NCBI RefSeq assembly: GCF_001039045.1
Contig: NZ_LFEE01000042.1
Location: 8,236 to 40,615, forward strand
Direction of reading: 5' to 3'
DNA: 32,380 nt
From: Lactiplantibacillus herbarum
GTDB taxonomy: Bacteria > Bacillota > Bacilli > Lactobacillales > Lactobacillaceae
A program made the translations under genes and the position numbers. This document shows positions 32,281-32,380 of the stretch, one piece after another. The notes beneath the pieces are model-generated. The model worked only from the letters and a program-made list of their open reading frames with translations, did no database searches and was not told the origin of the DNA. Every line of letters starts with the position of its first letter. Positions within the stretch are counted from its first letter, which is position 1.

Positions 32281-32380
32281 AGTTCAATCTCCTAAAGGTT
32301 GAAAGTCCCAAAAAAACTTAACCCATTGATCTAACAGTGAGTATTGGATAAAAATTAGTGTCAGTGTTTAATTCACCGCT

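Noticed and set aside
32281-32380. Start or end of another gene at the right border
   Set aside because: Stops in each frame and no ribosome site; nothing can be supported in the last 100 bases.

Overview
The window looks like chromosome of a lactic acid bacterium, most likely Lactiplantibacillus plantarum or a very close relative. This rests on a tyrosine T-box leader on an NhaC-type transporter, an HrcA/CIRCE-controlled small heat shock gene, a CopY/CopB copper locus next to a penicillin-acylase/bile-salt-hydrolase gene (an order I remember from L. plantarum), strong AAGGAGG-type ribosome sites, frequent TTG starts and many compact intrinsic terminators. The species call is from memory of gene content, not a search.

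Layout. 1-1000: no convincing gene. It holds three tandem ~165-174 bp units whose predicted RNA stems keep pairing through compensatory changes, then a decayed stretch ending in a good terminator. 1.0-5.0 kb: aldo/keto reductase, a small YdeI/OmdA-domain protein, an unknown protein and a BCCT osmolyte-type transporter with a long structured leader. 5.7-7.8 kb: P1B-type metal ATPase with an SPC motif, followed by a 58-codon membrane protein. 8.0-11.3 kb: adenine deaminase behind a purine riboswitch, divergent from a SIS-domain sugar-phosphate protein. 11.3-13.2 kb: NhaC-family transporter behind a Tyr T-box. 13.3-17.8 kb: DUF915-like hydrolase, YutG/PgpA-like protein, Spx paralogue, DUF488 protein, an unknown protein and a MutY with no iron-sulphur ligands. 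18-21 kb: small proteins of unknown or immunity-like type, Hsp20 with CIRCE, and an NAD(P)-binding protein. 21.2-23.8 kb: EamA exporter and two VIT-family proteins, one frameshifted. 23.95-25.76 kb: a complete IS1182-family insertion sequence. 25.8-29.7 kb: Ntn-hydrolase (Bsh/Pva), CopB and CopY. 29.8-32.2 kb: a small helical protein, a zinc-ribbon membrane protein and a DHA2-type MFS exporter.

How it works together. Most genes are single transcription units with their own promoter and terminator. Clear circuits are copper (CopY operators in both the copY and copB promoters), purine salvage (guanine/hypoxanthine-class aptamer before adenine deaminase), tyrosine (T-box before the transporter) and heat shock (CIRCE). 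A second theme is intergenic structured DNA: a ~118 bp palindromic element occurs in three full copies and one truncated copy, with arms that differ in sequence but stay complementary, and an unrelated ~135 bp palindrome lies near 7.9 kb.
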